This document shows, in pieces, positions 1 through 11,400 of a stretch of DNA of 64,000 nucleotides. Below the pieces are notes generated by a model, which was given only the letters and a program-made list of their open reading frames with translations, was not told where the DNA came from and did not search any database. The stretch's first letter is position 1, and the number at the start of each line of letters is the position of its first letter. The position numbers and the translations under genes were made by a program. This DNA comes from Dactylorhiza incarnata (lineage: Eukaryota; Streptophyta; Magnoliopsida; Asparagales; Orchidaceae): the NCBI GenBank assembly GCA_033032865.1, contig JAWHQI010000068.1, forward strand, positions 1,984,001-2,048,000, written 5' to 3'.

Positions 1-2346
1 CCCTAAAGTTTCCTACCACCAAGTTTCATAATTTTCCAGAGGATATTTGGCCCTCATTTATATAACATATTACTAAAACAAAATATATGACTTGTGAATG
101 AAGTGCTAATTAAATCAATTCAATAATTACATAAGAATTACCAGAGGTCTATTATATGATTATGCGGGTACCACCAAACTTTCATCGGTATCTAAGATCA
201 TTTGAGTATGTAAATTTCTCTTATAAAAAGGTTTCATAAAAAAGTTATAACCTAAATCAGAGGGGATAAGTGTTCCTCAAATTCTCATTAAATTTCCTAG
301 GGAATATTTACACTCTATGAACTCATCTACCAAGTTTCATGACCATTCAAGGACATATGCCCATATGTCCTTACAAGGCATAAAGTGCAACCATAAGGTT
401 AGAACTAGGGTCCTAGGGCATATCTACCCCACATCACCCCAAATTACTCATGGGGTTGTCTTATGTGATCCTAAACCAGTGGCCAAAGTTTCACACCACT
501 TTGATGAGATTTGACCACCTAATTCCATCATGTGCTCTTTTGACCTAGTTTGACCTAGTTAGACCAAACTTTTGTTAACAAATTACCCAATCCTATCATT
601 CCCAATTGGGCTGAAATTTTTATTAGCGTCATATAATAATCCTAAAGAGAACCCACCAAAATTTGGAGGGGATTGGAGGTCATTAGACCCTACAATTAAA
701 TAATATATGAACTATTAAATTATTACAAACACTTTAGAAAAATGTTTTCCAAAAATTCCCATTTTTGGATATGTTAAGGGTGTAGGTTCAAATAGCCTAT
801 GTTTCAATTTTCAAGTCAATATCATTTCCCAATCAAAAGTTATTCAAGAAATAGTGGTTGTCCAACCCTAGGGACCTATCCCACCAAAATGGCCCTATAG
901 AGAGCTACAGTGCTCCTGGTCATCTTCTACCTCCAACCAAGGGCTGAGATTGCCCGCATATGGGCTGACTTCCACTCAATTTTCCAGGCCACCTGAGCGC
1001 CGCCCCGGCCGGCCAATGCCACCACCACCTCCGTTGAGGTGGTGGCCGGCGATAAGGGGTGGTTGGCTGGCCGGAGGTGGATGGAATGAGGGTGTCTAGC
1101 TGGGGAAAGAGGGCTTGAAACGGGCCATTTAGAGAGATTTATTCGAGCCTGATTTGGCTCTAATCAAGCCCCAAACCAGATGAGGATTTAGTACTAGGGG
1201 AGGAGAGGAGGATCAGACCTGATTTGTGACATGAGGTCGCGTATTCCGGCGGGTTGCCAAGGCCGGAGCTTTAGCTTTTGGTGCCATGTCGATTTGCACT
1301 TGGAGAGCTCGGTTTCTTCGGAAAAGTGGGGGGTTTCAATCCTCTTCGACCTCTGAAGGTGTTAATGGCCTCAATTGGAGGCAAGATGCAGGGGCTTTCA
1401 CATGGTGGCCATTAATGACCTTGATGGAGAATTTCGGTTTCATATGGGAAGGTGAATTGGGCATCAATGTGGCCGGGAGAAGGCTGGAAACTCCTCCTCT
1501 CACTAAGAGGAGATGAATGGTGTCATCAATGAGGGGAATTGGAGGTTTCTTCTTCCTCCCCATTAACTCCCCCTTCTCTCTCTCTTTCAAATTGGGCTTT
1601 CTCTCTCCTGGATGATTTCTATAAATTGAATGGCCTATTCAGCAGCACCCAACCCCATTAGGTGGTGGACCACCTTAATTGTGTCTAGGCCAAGTGAATT
1701 GGGCTTGATTAGGTCAAAATAGGTCATTTTGACCTAAATTTGTGATAAGGTTGACTTTGGTCAATTTGACCATTTGGGTTGACCCCAGTGGGTGGCTAGT
1801 CACCCATTGGCCTCTCTTTAGGGTTAGGAAGGTCTAGGTGGGGTCAATTTGGCAGGGTGAGGGTCAATTGATCCTTAATAGGCCACTTTGACCAAAATAA
1901 GGCTAGAGTTGACATTGGTAAAATTGGCCAAATTGGAGGCCCCATGATGGTGATTTTTGATTCATTGGGTCCCTAGTATCCTTATAAAGGTAGGGGCAAG
2001 GTCAATTTGGCATGGTGGAGGTCAATTGGCCCTAATTAGTCTACTTTGACAAATTTAGGGTTAGGGTTGACTTTGTCAATTTGGCCTCTTTGGTTGACCC
2101 CAATGGGTCCCTGGTTCTCTTAGGGGACCCCTAATGGGTTAAGGATGTTGTGGTGGGGTTAGGAAAGCAATATGAGGCCCTAAATTCCAACCATAGGCTT
2201 GGTATCTGAAAATTGTTATTTGCATACCACTTGGGTTTTCTCCTTCTTACCTAAGTTCACATGATCTTAAGTTCTTCCTATTGTTTTGTCATGACCTAGT
2301 CATGACAAAACCAACTTGGGGGTCTAGTTGTTTGGGGGATGTTATA
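1..2346 (-). repeat. 3' LTR of element A, partial
   Basis: This is the 5' (U3) portion of the minus-strand LTR and matches 17935-20439 closely. The end at 2346 reads TGTTATA on the plus strand where the family has TGTTACA, a likely point mutation. The direct continuation at 2347 is the pol tail. The segment carries a dense cluster of TTGAC/GTCAA cores at about 1705-2105 and lacks about 200 bp present in the partner LTR at 18840-19040. Confidence 0.85.
1705..2105. promoter_or_regulatory. W-box-like TTGAC array in LTR U3
   Basis: By eye I count about 16 TTGAC cores on either strand in 400 bp, most of them TTGACC or TTGACT, the W-box form bound by WRKY factors. Chance would give about one. The cluster recurs at the same place in the sibling LTRs (19795-20195, 34880-35360, 40640-41050). 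No function is shown by sequence alone. Confidence 0.55.
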
Positions 2347-2449
2347 AATCCCAATACATAAAAATAATAATTTTGTCCCCGAAATTCAGGTTAGTCATGT
2401 GGGGTTCCTACTACAAGTGGTTAAATGTAACATCCCAAAAATTAAGTTA

Positions 2450-2715
2450 TACCTGTCGTAAAGTGCTCCAGATACTTTTGCTGCATCAAGTCCAGTGGAT
2501 CCCAGGTGTGCTCCTCCTATCCATGATTCCTCCATAGGACTTTGACCAACGGAACCTTCTTGTGCCACAGGACTCGCATCTCTGTGTCGTCTATCTAAAC
2601 TGGCTCCAGGTTAACTGACTGATCAGTAGCTACCGACCCCTCTGTAGTAGATATTTGCTGCTCTGGACGTAGTAGAGCCCTCCTAAGTGAGGAGACGTGG
2701 AAGATGACGTGCAAT
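2450..2715 (-). pseudogene. Element A chromodomain-like integrase tail
   Basis: The minus-strand translation gives a segment with HVSSLRRALL, then PLVKVLWRNHG and TWDPLDLMQQKY. This matches the shortened chromodomain at the end of Tekay-type integrases, thought to bind modified histone H3 and steer insertion into heterochromatin. The same segment appears in D (about 35560-35757) and F (51249-51548), which links the three elements. One stop interrupts it here. Confidence 0.7.
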
Positions 2716-3347
2716 CCCGTTAACTCCGGCGATAGCTCCAGTGTGTAAGCCAAGGGGCCGATCCGCTCCAGGATCTATAGGGCCACATATATCTCGGACT
2801 GAGCTTCTTCCGCCCGAGTACCCGTGAGACTCCATGCATCAGACGTATCTTTAAGAATACCCAATCTCCCACCTGGAACTCTACCATACGATGTCGCGCA
2901 ACGTAATACTTGGCCTGCTTGCTTGGGGCCTCCAGCATCCGGTCTCGAATAAGCCTCACCTGAGCCTCTGTGTCCTCCACGAACTATGAGCCAAGCGCCT
3001 TGGGATCCTCATCCTAGATCCAAGATAATGGGGTCCTGCACCTTTGTCCGTATAATGCCTCGTAGGGTGTCGTGCCTATGCTAGCCTGGTGGTTATTGTT
3101 GTACGAGAACTCTACAACCGGCAATAGTCTCTCCCACGGTTCCCCGCGGTCCATAATGCATAGACGTAGAAGATCCTCCAATGTCCAGTTGGTACGCTCC
3201 GTCTGCCCATCTATCTGGGGGGTGGAAAGCAGTGCAGGATGTCAATCGTGTTCCCAAGTAATCCTGCACCACTCTGCACTCTCTCGATCTAAATCATCCA
3301 TCCCGATCCGACACAATCGTCCTAGGCATGCCATGATACCGAACAAA

Positions 3348-3660
3348 CTATTCCATGAACCTTCGTACCAAATCACGGATCGATGTGTCCTTTCTAACCA
3401 GAATGAATTGGGCCACCTTCATCAATCTGTCGATGATCACCCATATTGAGTCATTCCCCGCATGTGATCGGGGAAGACCGTGTATAAAGTCCATCGCAAT
3501 GTCATTAAATTTCCACTCCGCCACTGGGAGTGGATGCAATAATCTGGCTGGGTTCTTGCATTCCACGTTCAAGAGCTGACAGGACTCGTAGTGGGTCACA
3601 AAATAGGTGATATCCCTCTTCATGCCCGACTAATACATGGTCCTCTTCAAGTCTGTCATC
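3348..3660 (-). pseudogene. Element A integrase core fragment
   Basis: The 91-residue frame includes the end of the zinc-finger part (CQLLNVECKNPARLL) and the first catalytic-aspartate region (NDIAMDFIHGLPRS, DSIWVIIDRLMKVAQF). Integrase joins the cDNA to host DNA. The second half of the core (about 2980-3340) is out of frame. Confidence 0.75.
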
Positions 3661-3767
3661 ATCTTGGTGATACCTGGGTGCACCGAATACCTACTGTAGT
3701 GAGCGTCTGTAATGATGTCTTCCCAAATCCGGCCCCCTGCCGGTATATATACTCGGCCTCTAAAGCT

Positions 3768-4409
3768 CTACAGGCCGTCTTTCAACAAATTGTCTCCAGC
3801 TGAGCCTGCCTCCAAGGCTGTGAATATCGGCTCAAGCTTCGCATCCTGCCTCTGCCTATCCCTGATGCGGTCCTGGTTGTCATATGTGGTACTCATCGCC
3901 GCTAGGTACTCCTTATAAAGCTCTGGATCATCCTCAGATACTAAGGAGATCTGCACGTCCTCGAACATCCGTACTAGTTCCATGGCCATCAATTGGGGCT
4001 CTGCTCCTGATGTGGTAGCTCTCCTGCTCAGTGCGTCTGCCACCACATTTGCCTTCACCGGGTGGTAATGCATGGTATACTTATAGTTAGAGCAGAACTC
4101 CACCCAGCGTCTCTGCCGAAAGTTCAGCTCTTTCTGTGTATCTACATACTTCAGATTATTGTGATCTAAAAATATGTCACAGTTGACGCCATAGAGGTAG
4201 TGCCGCCAAATCTTTAGTGCGAAAACAACCGATCCCATCTCCAAGTCATGCACTGGGTAATTCCACTCATGGTTCTTCAACTGGAAGGAAGCGTATGCTA
4301 TCTCATGCCTGTTCTGCATCAGAACGCCACCCATCCCCTGGTACGATGCATCTGTGTACACCTGGAATCCTTCCTTTCCCGATGGAAGGGCAAGGATAGG
4401 GGTCATCAT
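3768..4409 (-). pseudogene. Element A RNase H fragment with connection to integrase
   Basis: A 213-residue open stretch shows the RNase H order of Ty3 elements: YTDAS near residue 18, GGVLMQNR, KNHEWNYPVHDLEM, LDHNNLKY and VVADALSRR near residue 128. RNase H removes the RNA strand during reverse transcription. The frame is open for over 600 bp, but RT upstream and integrase downstream are in other frames. Confidence 0.8.
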
Positions 4410-5450
4410 AATTTGACCCTTCAGCTCCTGTAAGGCCGCCTCGCACTACGACATCCAAATGAATGTAGTATCCTTCTTCGTTAGGGATGTGAGCGGGAGG
4501 ACTATCTTGGAAAACTCTTGTACGAACATCCAGTAATAACCGACAAGTCCAAGGAAGCTCTGCACATCGGTGGCTGTCTTCAGCGGTGGCCATTCCTGTA
4601 CTGCCTGGATCTTTGCTTGATCTACTGCTAGACCATCTCCACTGATAATATGCCCAGGAAGGCCACCTCCTTCAGCCAAAACTGACACTTGCTGAACTTC
4701 GCATACTGGTGGTGCTCCCGAAGCTTCTCCAATGTTAGTGCCAAATGACGTGCATGTTCCTCCTCCGTCCTCGAATAGTTGAGGATGTTGTCAATGAACA
4801 CGATGACAAAGATGTCGAGATATGGCTCGAACACCTGGTTCATCAGGCTCATAAATGCTGATGGTGCATTCGTGAGCTCGAACGACATCTCAGTGAACTC
4901 ATATAGTCTGTATCGGCTACTAAAAGCCGTCTTCGGAATGTCCTCCTCTTGAATCTACAGCTGATAATATCCTGATCTCAAATACAGTTTCGAGGAGCAG
5001 TGGGCTCCCTCCAGCTGGTCAAATAGCTCATCTATCAACGACAAAGGGTATGTGTTTGGCACCGTCAGCCTATTTAGGGCTCTATAATCAATGTTGAGTC
5101 TGAGCGACCCATCCTTGTTCTTTACGAATAACACCGGAACTCCTCAAGGTGTGGAACTCGGTTTGACAAACCCTACTTCCACAAGCTCCTGCAGTTGTCT
5201 CTGAAACTCTGCTAGCTCCTTCGGGGCCATCTGATAAGTAGCTCTAGATACTGGCTTAGCCCCTGCACCAATTGGATTTAAAAATCCTTCTCACGGTGTG
5301 GTGGCAGCCCCGACAACTTCTCCGGGAATGTCTGCAAAATCCCATACTACCGGGATGCTGGCCACAGAATCCTTCACCTCAATCACCTCGAATAGCACTT
5401 GGTATACCTTATCTCCCTGTAGGTGGGCCTTAATGGCCTGAACAGATGAT

Positions 5451-5455
5451 AATAA
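5451..5455. repeat. Target-site duplication AATAA, left copy, of element N
   Basis: AATAA immediately precedes the TGTTGG start of the 5' LTR and is repeated at 13880-13884 directly after the 3' LTR. The perfect 5-bp duplication proves that N inserted into element A. Confidence 0.9.
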
Positions 5456-7010
5456 TGTTGGAGCCTATGTTCCACATCTCTTGGTTTGAAAATAACAAAT
5501 ACCGTGTTGTATTTGATCTTGTATTTTGTGTTTATAGTGTGCAGGTTGTACAAGAACTATAGCTACACATCCCTATGAGTAGTATACTGAATAGAGACAA
5601 TTATCAGGAAAGAGAGCTAACACCCCTCTTTAAGAGTTAACGCCCCGCTTTAACTCTTAACGCCCCGCTTTGAGAGTTAATGCCCCGCTTTAACTCTTAA
5701 CGCCCTTCTTTAACTCTTAACGCCCAGCGTTAGCGTTAATGCCCCGCGTTAACTTTTTCGTCGATAAGGGATGTCATCGAAGAGGGAATGACGTTGAGAA
5801 GAAGTACCGTCGAGTACCAAGAGACAACGCCAGTGTTGACTCTTAAGGCCCATGTTGAGTCCACAAACTGCCACGATCTTGACAGTTGCACAATTTTAGC
5901 CACGACAATACATGATCACTAATGCTGGCGTTAACTCTTAACGTCAGGCGTTAGCTCCTGTGCCTATTTAAAGAGCAGCCTGTATCAATATTTGAGAGTT
6001 GATTTCCAGAATTTTGATACTTTTGAGAGAGGCTCGCCTACAGCAATTAAGAGATCTCCCTTAGTCTAACATGAAGATCTTAAAAAGATTTTGAAGGAGA
6101 AGATCTACAACGCATATTCCATACGAAGGACGATCGCTTCAAGAATGCCAACGTCTACATCCCATTCGTCTTCACCTTCATAATTTCTTCGGGAGTTTTT
6201 CCTACTTTATCTTGTAATCTTTTACTTTTTCCTTTTGTAATTTGTGTGGAGAAATTGTTCGGCAGAACGTCGGATTCCGGGAAGGATTCCATGGGTAAAT
6301 TCGCCACGGTTGTTGGCGACTAGGTCCTTGTGCGGCTTGGGGGGTAATTCGCCGCCTTATGCGTGGCAAAAAGGTCGAGGTTAGATCTAGGGGGTGGCTA
6401 GAGGCCTTATCTGGGGTTAGATAGGTTATAGCCAACTGGTCCTTGGGAGAAGGACCGATGAAACAACAAAAAGTGTTTTTACATATTCTCGCCTTGATTT
6501 CTAGCGTTATAGAAATCAAACATTTGTGTATTCAATTTATTATGAAATAAAATCATGTCTTTTAATGTTCTATTCAATTGATTTTATTCCTCTTTAAGAA
6601 TGTTTTAATTTATATTTTCATCGAAGTATTAAAATTAACATTTGTGTAATTAACTTTGAAATACAATAACCATTTTCATTATCTCTGATTTTCTGGAATT
6701 GTATTTCATTTAAGATTTCATAAGTAAAATTAATGTGACAATCTTTTTGTGCTAAGGAAAATTTTCTGGAGAGCTAACACCCAGCGTTAACACTTAACGC
6801 CAGGCGTTAGCAACAGTTAACAAAAAGTTTTGTTTCTCTTGTTTAAAAAGGAATCTTCAACACAATCTTTTATGAGATATCAAAATATATTTTCTTATTA
6901 AATATTCTGAAACTTCAGTTACAAACTTTGATAAAATTAATTATGATTTAAAATTCCATAAAACCCTTATTCACCCCCCCCCCCCTCCAAGGGCACCGTA
7001 AGATCCAACA
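5456..7010 (+). repeat. 5' LTR of element N
   Basis: It begins TGTTGGAGCC and ends GATCCAACA. It contains the AACGCC motif array at 5620-5750, a second cluster at 5925-5960, a TATA-like TATTTAAA at about 5965 and a third AACGCC pair near 6775-6815. A run of 13 C lies near the end (about 6975-6985). Its partner is 12270-13879. Confidence 0.9.
5620..5960. promoter_or_regulatory. AACGCC/GGCGTT motif array in U3 of element N
   Basis: Blocks of about 20-22 bp built on TTAACGCCCCGCTTTAACTC are repeated about seven times, in both direct and inverted orientation (5625-5750). A palindromic pair TTAACG-CAGGCGTTAG follows near 5935-5958, just before the TATA-like box. The 3' LTR has the same array at 12425-12615 and 12775-12830, and the H LTR has shorter versions. 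Confidence 0.6.
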
Positions 7011-7012
7011 CG

Positions 7013-7030
7013 TGGTATCAGAGAGAGGTT
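7013..7030 (+). promoter_or_regulatory. Primer binding site of element N (tRNA-iMet type)
   Basis: TGGTATCAGAGAGAGGTT starts two bases after the 5' LTR. Plant copia elements use the 3' end of the initiator methionine tRNA (TGGTATCAGAGC...) as minus-strand primer; the first 11 bases match. Confidence 0.8.
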
Positions 7031-7069
7031 ATTCCAATACAGCTTCACAACTGGGAATAATGGCGCTTC

Positions 7070-8233
7070 ATGATCTCGCATTCCAGAGGGGATAAGTTTT
7101 ATGAAAATGAAAAATCATTATCACCACTTTTATTTATGGGTGAAAATTATAATGAGTGGAAAAAGCTTATGGAAAAATTTCTTAAATCTTTGGATATTGA
7201 AGTTTGGAATATTACTATTAAAATGCCCCCAATTATTCTAAATAAAAAAGAAATATTTTTAAATGCCAAATCTATGAATAGTCTATATTGTGCTCTAGAT
7301 CAAAATATTTTCAAGCTTATTTATATGCTTCCTACTGCTTTTGAAGATTGGAAATTTCTTGAGAATACTTATAGTCTTCCTTACACAGATGATGAACGAG
7401 ATGAATTCCTTATGGATCCAAGAGAAGAAATCGACGAGGACTCGTGCTTTTAGGAAGATATATCTAAGAGAGAAACAATATTGAACTCAATTGATGGCAA
7501 AACATCAAGCAAAAGAGAAGACAGAAACTATAACAAGGTAAGAAAATCTAAATCTTCTCTTTTTGTAACAAATTCTATTTCTACATTTCGTGTGCTTAAA
7601 TTTACTAAACATAAAATTTCAAAGTTGAAACATGCTAATTCCAAATTACGTTTAGAAAATAAAACTTTAAAAGCAAACGCTAAAGTAGAATCTTATATTG
7701 ATGTTTCAAATTCTCTTTCACGCTCTTTAATTAAAAATGCTAAACCTTGTTTTGATTATAATACTTTTAAAGAAGAACTCACGGTTTTGGAAAAAGGTCT
7801 TTTAACTTCAAGAGAGCATAATGAAAAATTGATAAAAGAAAATGACAATTTAAAGGATAAACTAGAATCATTAAAAATGTTTATTCAAAATTTTTCATAT
7901 AATAAAAAATCTTTTATTTATAGTTTATCAAATTATCAAAAGTCTAAAAGCTTAACTTCATATTATAAGAGTATGTCTATAAGAAAGAGTGGAAATGAAA
8001 ATCATCATAGTAAGAACCAATCATTTAAAACATATTGTAACCCACTCTTTCAACATTCAATTCTTAAGAAAGACCACCACACTTATAAACTCTCAAAGAA
8101 TCAATATAATAAAATTCATTATGATTGTCAACATCAATGTATTTTGAAAAATAATTTGAATAAACATAAATACCAAATGAATTATTTTTCAAACAATTAT
8201 CATCACAAAAAATGTCAAATAATCATAATATGA
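7070..8233 (+). pseudogene. gag: Element N gag (copia capsid part plus coiled coil), one in-frame TAG
   Basis: Two open stretches in the same frame (7070-7453 and 7481-8233) are separated by a TAG at 7451-7453. The first has the N-terminal copia gag signature: LLFMGENYNEWKKLMEKFL (W in the retrotransposon-gag family), then NAKSMNSLYCALDQN and a W residue in the UBN2-like part, after which sequence appears to be deleted. The second is lysine-rich with a long predicted coiled coil (heptad-like KLKHANSKLRLENKTLKAN, KENDNLKDKLESLKM), like the central part of Sirevirus gag. I see no CCHC knuckle. Gag would form the virus-like particle. The start ATG is uncertain because the region near 7060 also offers an ATG in another frame that stops early. 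Confidence 0.7.
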
Positions 8234-8405
8234 ATTTAAAAGATAAACAACTAAAGTATGAATGGAGCCCCAAAATTAAAAATGAAATACTAACTCCACT
8301 TATAAAGGCCCTTTCATCATTATCTCCCCAAAAGCCAACACGATGTATTTAGGTACCCAAAGGAACCATCACACTTGGTCCCCTTTGGATACCTAAATCT
8401 CCCAT
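8234..8405 (+). pseudogene. Decayed gag tail of element N (WVPK-like motifs)
   Basis: The plus strand encodes a degraded version of the Sirevirus gag/protease junction: stop-VPKGTITLGPLWIPK near 8348-8397, where relatives have WVPK. Element H shows IKQIWVPK at the end of its gag. The stop is TAG where TGG is expected. The two WVPK-like segments also form an imperfect 20-bp inverted repeat (8348-8367 with 8377-8397). Confidence 0.55.
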
Positions 8406-11400
8406 TCACTAGGAATCATTGTATTGCATGAAGTAGAAATAAATTAAAAATGAAATATCATTACTCTACTTCATGATATGTTTAATTGCTTTTTATTTTT
8501 TATTTTTGAGCCAACACACTATGATTATTTTATATATCATGAGATATGACTTTCATTTTAAGCCTAATGTTTAACAAATCAAATTGAATTAAATTGAACA
8601 TAAAGTCATAAATTTTTTTAAAGTGATCTATCTTTCCTTTTTATATGTTTTATCCTTTTTAAATCCATTGCCTATAAATGTCTTATATTATCATTATAAA
8701 TTGAATGCTAAATTTTCTAAATGATGTTATCAAGACTAATGAAATTACTTTCAAAATTGGATTTAAATAGAATTTTAGGGGGTCTTAAGCTAAAATATCA
8801 AATGCACAACTTATTGCATATTTATCTATTTTCATTGTTGCATATGATAGCCCCTATAATGAAAAATCATAATTGAAAATTACAAAAATGATGAATTTGA
8901 TTTCACACACTCAACCTTGATCTATTAATATCCTATGCTAAAATTCACTATAATCATATATCATAATTCAAGATCTATCAAGACCTATCTTAAATTCACT
9001 AATTCTATCAACCTTAGGAATTATGAAATATATGATTGTGATTGGTATTATAGTGTCATATCTTGTGTAGTTGTGTGATGTGCATCTCTATTATTTGCAA
9101 GAATCTCATCATATTTAGACCTTACAATTAACTTGACATTAATAAGATGAAATCAAATAGAATTGCCTCTTCATTCTAGGCCTATAAATTTTCAAAACTC
9201 TATAATTGATTTACATGCAAACGAATTATATATATTTAGCATATTTTGCATAACATACAAATTCATTATCCTAGCTGCACCTCTTGGTATATGCTCAATT
9301 TAGTGTTTTTGCTAGGATTATCAATATAGTGATATGCTAAAGGTAGAGAAATTTGAACTTTAAAATTCATGAGTACAATGTGGTTTCAAAATCCACTATA
9401 TGTTCTAAAAATAAAACAAACTCATGTTTTATGAATCAATTCTTAGACTAAAATGATTAGTATATCCATAAACATTAACCCATGACTTGTATCTCACAAT
9501 AGCGAGGGCATAGGATTGTGTGCCTTAGAGACCTAACCTCTAAGTCATGTCTTGTCCTTAACCGGGGAGGGTTCCAGTAGGGCCTTGCGAGGCACTGCGG
9601 GAAAAGAGTGCTAGGTTGAGGGTCATCTCTTGTATGCATATGGGATTAACACCCCAACCTACGGCACGTATGCAACACCTCATGTCCATCCGTCTCTTAG
9701 TACGGGGCTATAGTGTGTAGGCATATAGTTAGGGTATATTATTCTTAGGTATACTCATATTATATTCATTGCATGAATATTATCTCACTTTTTATACTTA
9801 AATCATGCATATTTGTTTTTGTTCTAACATTGCATCTTGTGTTTGCATATTTTATTATTTTGAGCTTTAATGATTTTACAAAACACAAGTATTTGAAAAA
9901 TCACCAAAAACATGCTAAAAGAACCTTCGAATCTAATCAATATACTCTAGAATTTCAACTGAAGGAAGGTCTCTTTATAATACAAATGAATTGTGAAAAA
10001 TGTTTATGAAAATATCAAAATTTGTAGTTCTGTCTCGGCGTTAAGAAGCTAAAGCCTGCCGTTAGCTCCTTTGCTCCAATTTTTTTTATTTTGAATAATT
10101 TATGGTATTATTTTAATGTTTTGTGTGTGTTTTATTTCTATGTTTGTAAAAAGTTTTCTATCTTTTTATTTCCTCTAAAACAAAATCTTATTTCTTTTCA
10201 AAATAATATGTATTTTCTCATGCATTATTTTGTGTATATCTCTCTGGCATAGAATATCATTTACTGAAAGGGCTATTATAGGCTTCTATATTTTCCAGAG
10301 AATATATATATATATAAAACAAATACAAAATTACAAAACAATTTTAATGAACAAAAATATGTTTTTTTTTTCTTTATGTGTGTTTATTGTTTTGTGCATA
10401 TATAAAAATTCAAAAATTTATAAAAACAGATTGTTATTCATTTCTATTGTCAAGGATGATTAATTATATCAATTAAAGATTAAATACAATGTTTAATTTA
10501 ACTTTCAAGTTTCTTAAAAAACATTGTTTTGTATTTATCATGCCTTGAAAATTATCTTGTTATGTGCAATGAAATTGATTGTAGATAAACATGTGAAGAA
10601 ACGCTTAGCATGCCTCTAAGTATGAGTAATGTATTATGTTTGATAATGCTTCATTCACTCAGTTATTTTTGATAACTTACACGTGTTTACAATCTTATTC
10701 TTGCATGATTGTATAGTGTAATAACATAAGTAATTAAAATGCTTAAATAGATTACCTACACAACATTGAATTGGTTACTACAATTCTTTGTCTTTCATGC
10801 ACTTATTCTTTAGAGAAATGTGGTTTCAAATTCAAATGATATGCTTGCAAAACAAGTGAATTCGGAGTCCTTGGTCATAAAAATCAAAATTAAATAAAAA
10901 TAGATGACAAGGAAAACTCCACCTAAGAATTGTAAAGTGTCTTGTAGCAAACAATTATTATACCACTTCTCTTAGTACACCAGATAAAAAATAATAATTC
11001 TAAAAAGTATAAAAGTGATCCCCCAAGCACAACTTTGCACCCTGATAAGTCTTAATAAGCATTGTGTGTGCATAACACCTTAGTAGTTGTACTATTTATT
11101 CATATGCATTGAAATATTGTGGAAGTAATAGTATCTGTGTATTTTAATGTTGTGTTATTTCATTATATAAGTCATGTATTTTTGATTGATTCACTTGGAT
11201 ACTTTATCAAAACACTATTTTGTACACATCATTATCTTTCATAAGAATCTACTCATGAGAATTGGATCCTGATGCTCATATATACTATTCTCTACAAACT
11301 TAAGTAAATGCACTAGATAACAAAGCATGATCGCTACAATGTTTATGTTTACTTGAAATGTAAATTTTATTACATTGTAGTTTTTGTATCTTTTCTTGAT

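Larger units (their letters stand above)
2347..5455 (-). pseudogene. Element A pol: RT, RNase H, integrase and chromodomain, degenerate
   Basis: Read on the minus strand this is the second half of a chromovirus polyprotein, in several frames. The RT piece (about 4628-4888) contains a motif like LTNAPSAF and the catalytic box as FIDN (4787-4798) where the family has FIDD or YVDD, so a catalytic aspartate is replaced. RNase H (about 3900-4409) starts around YTDAS and ends ADALSRR. Integrase follows: a knuckle and core part at 3348-3660 with DFIHGLP and IIDRLMKVAQF, and a C-terminal part at 2720-2980 with KLSPRY. The last part (about 2450-2700) resembles a chromodomain (PLVKVLWRNHG). Multiple stops and frameshifts make it non-coding today. 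Its start continues across nested element N into 13880-15495. Confidence 0.85.

Noticed and set aside
8348..8397. Intrinsic terminator or microRNA precursor
   Set aside because: Eukaryotic context and short imperfect stem; coding similarity to the WVPK motif explains the sequence.
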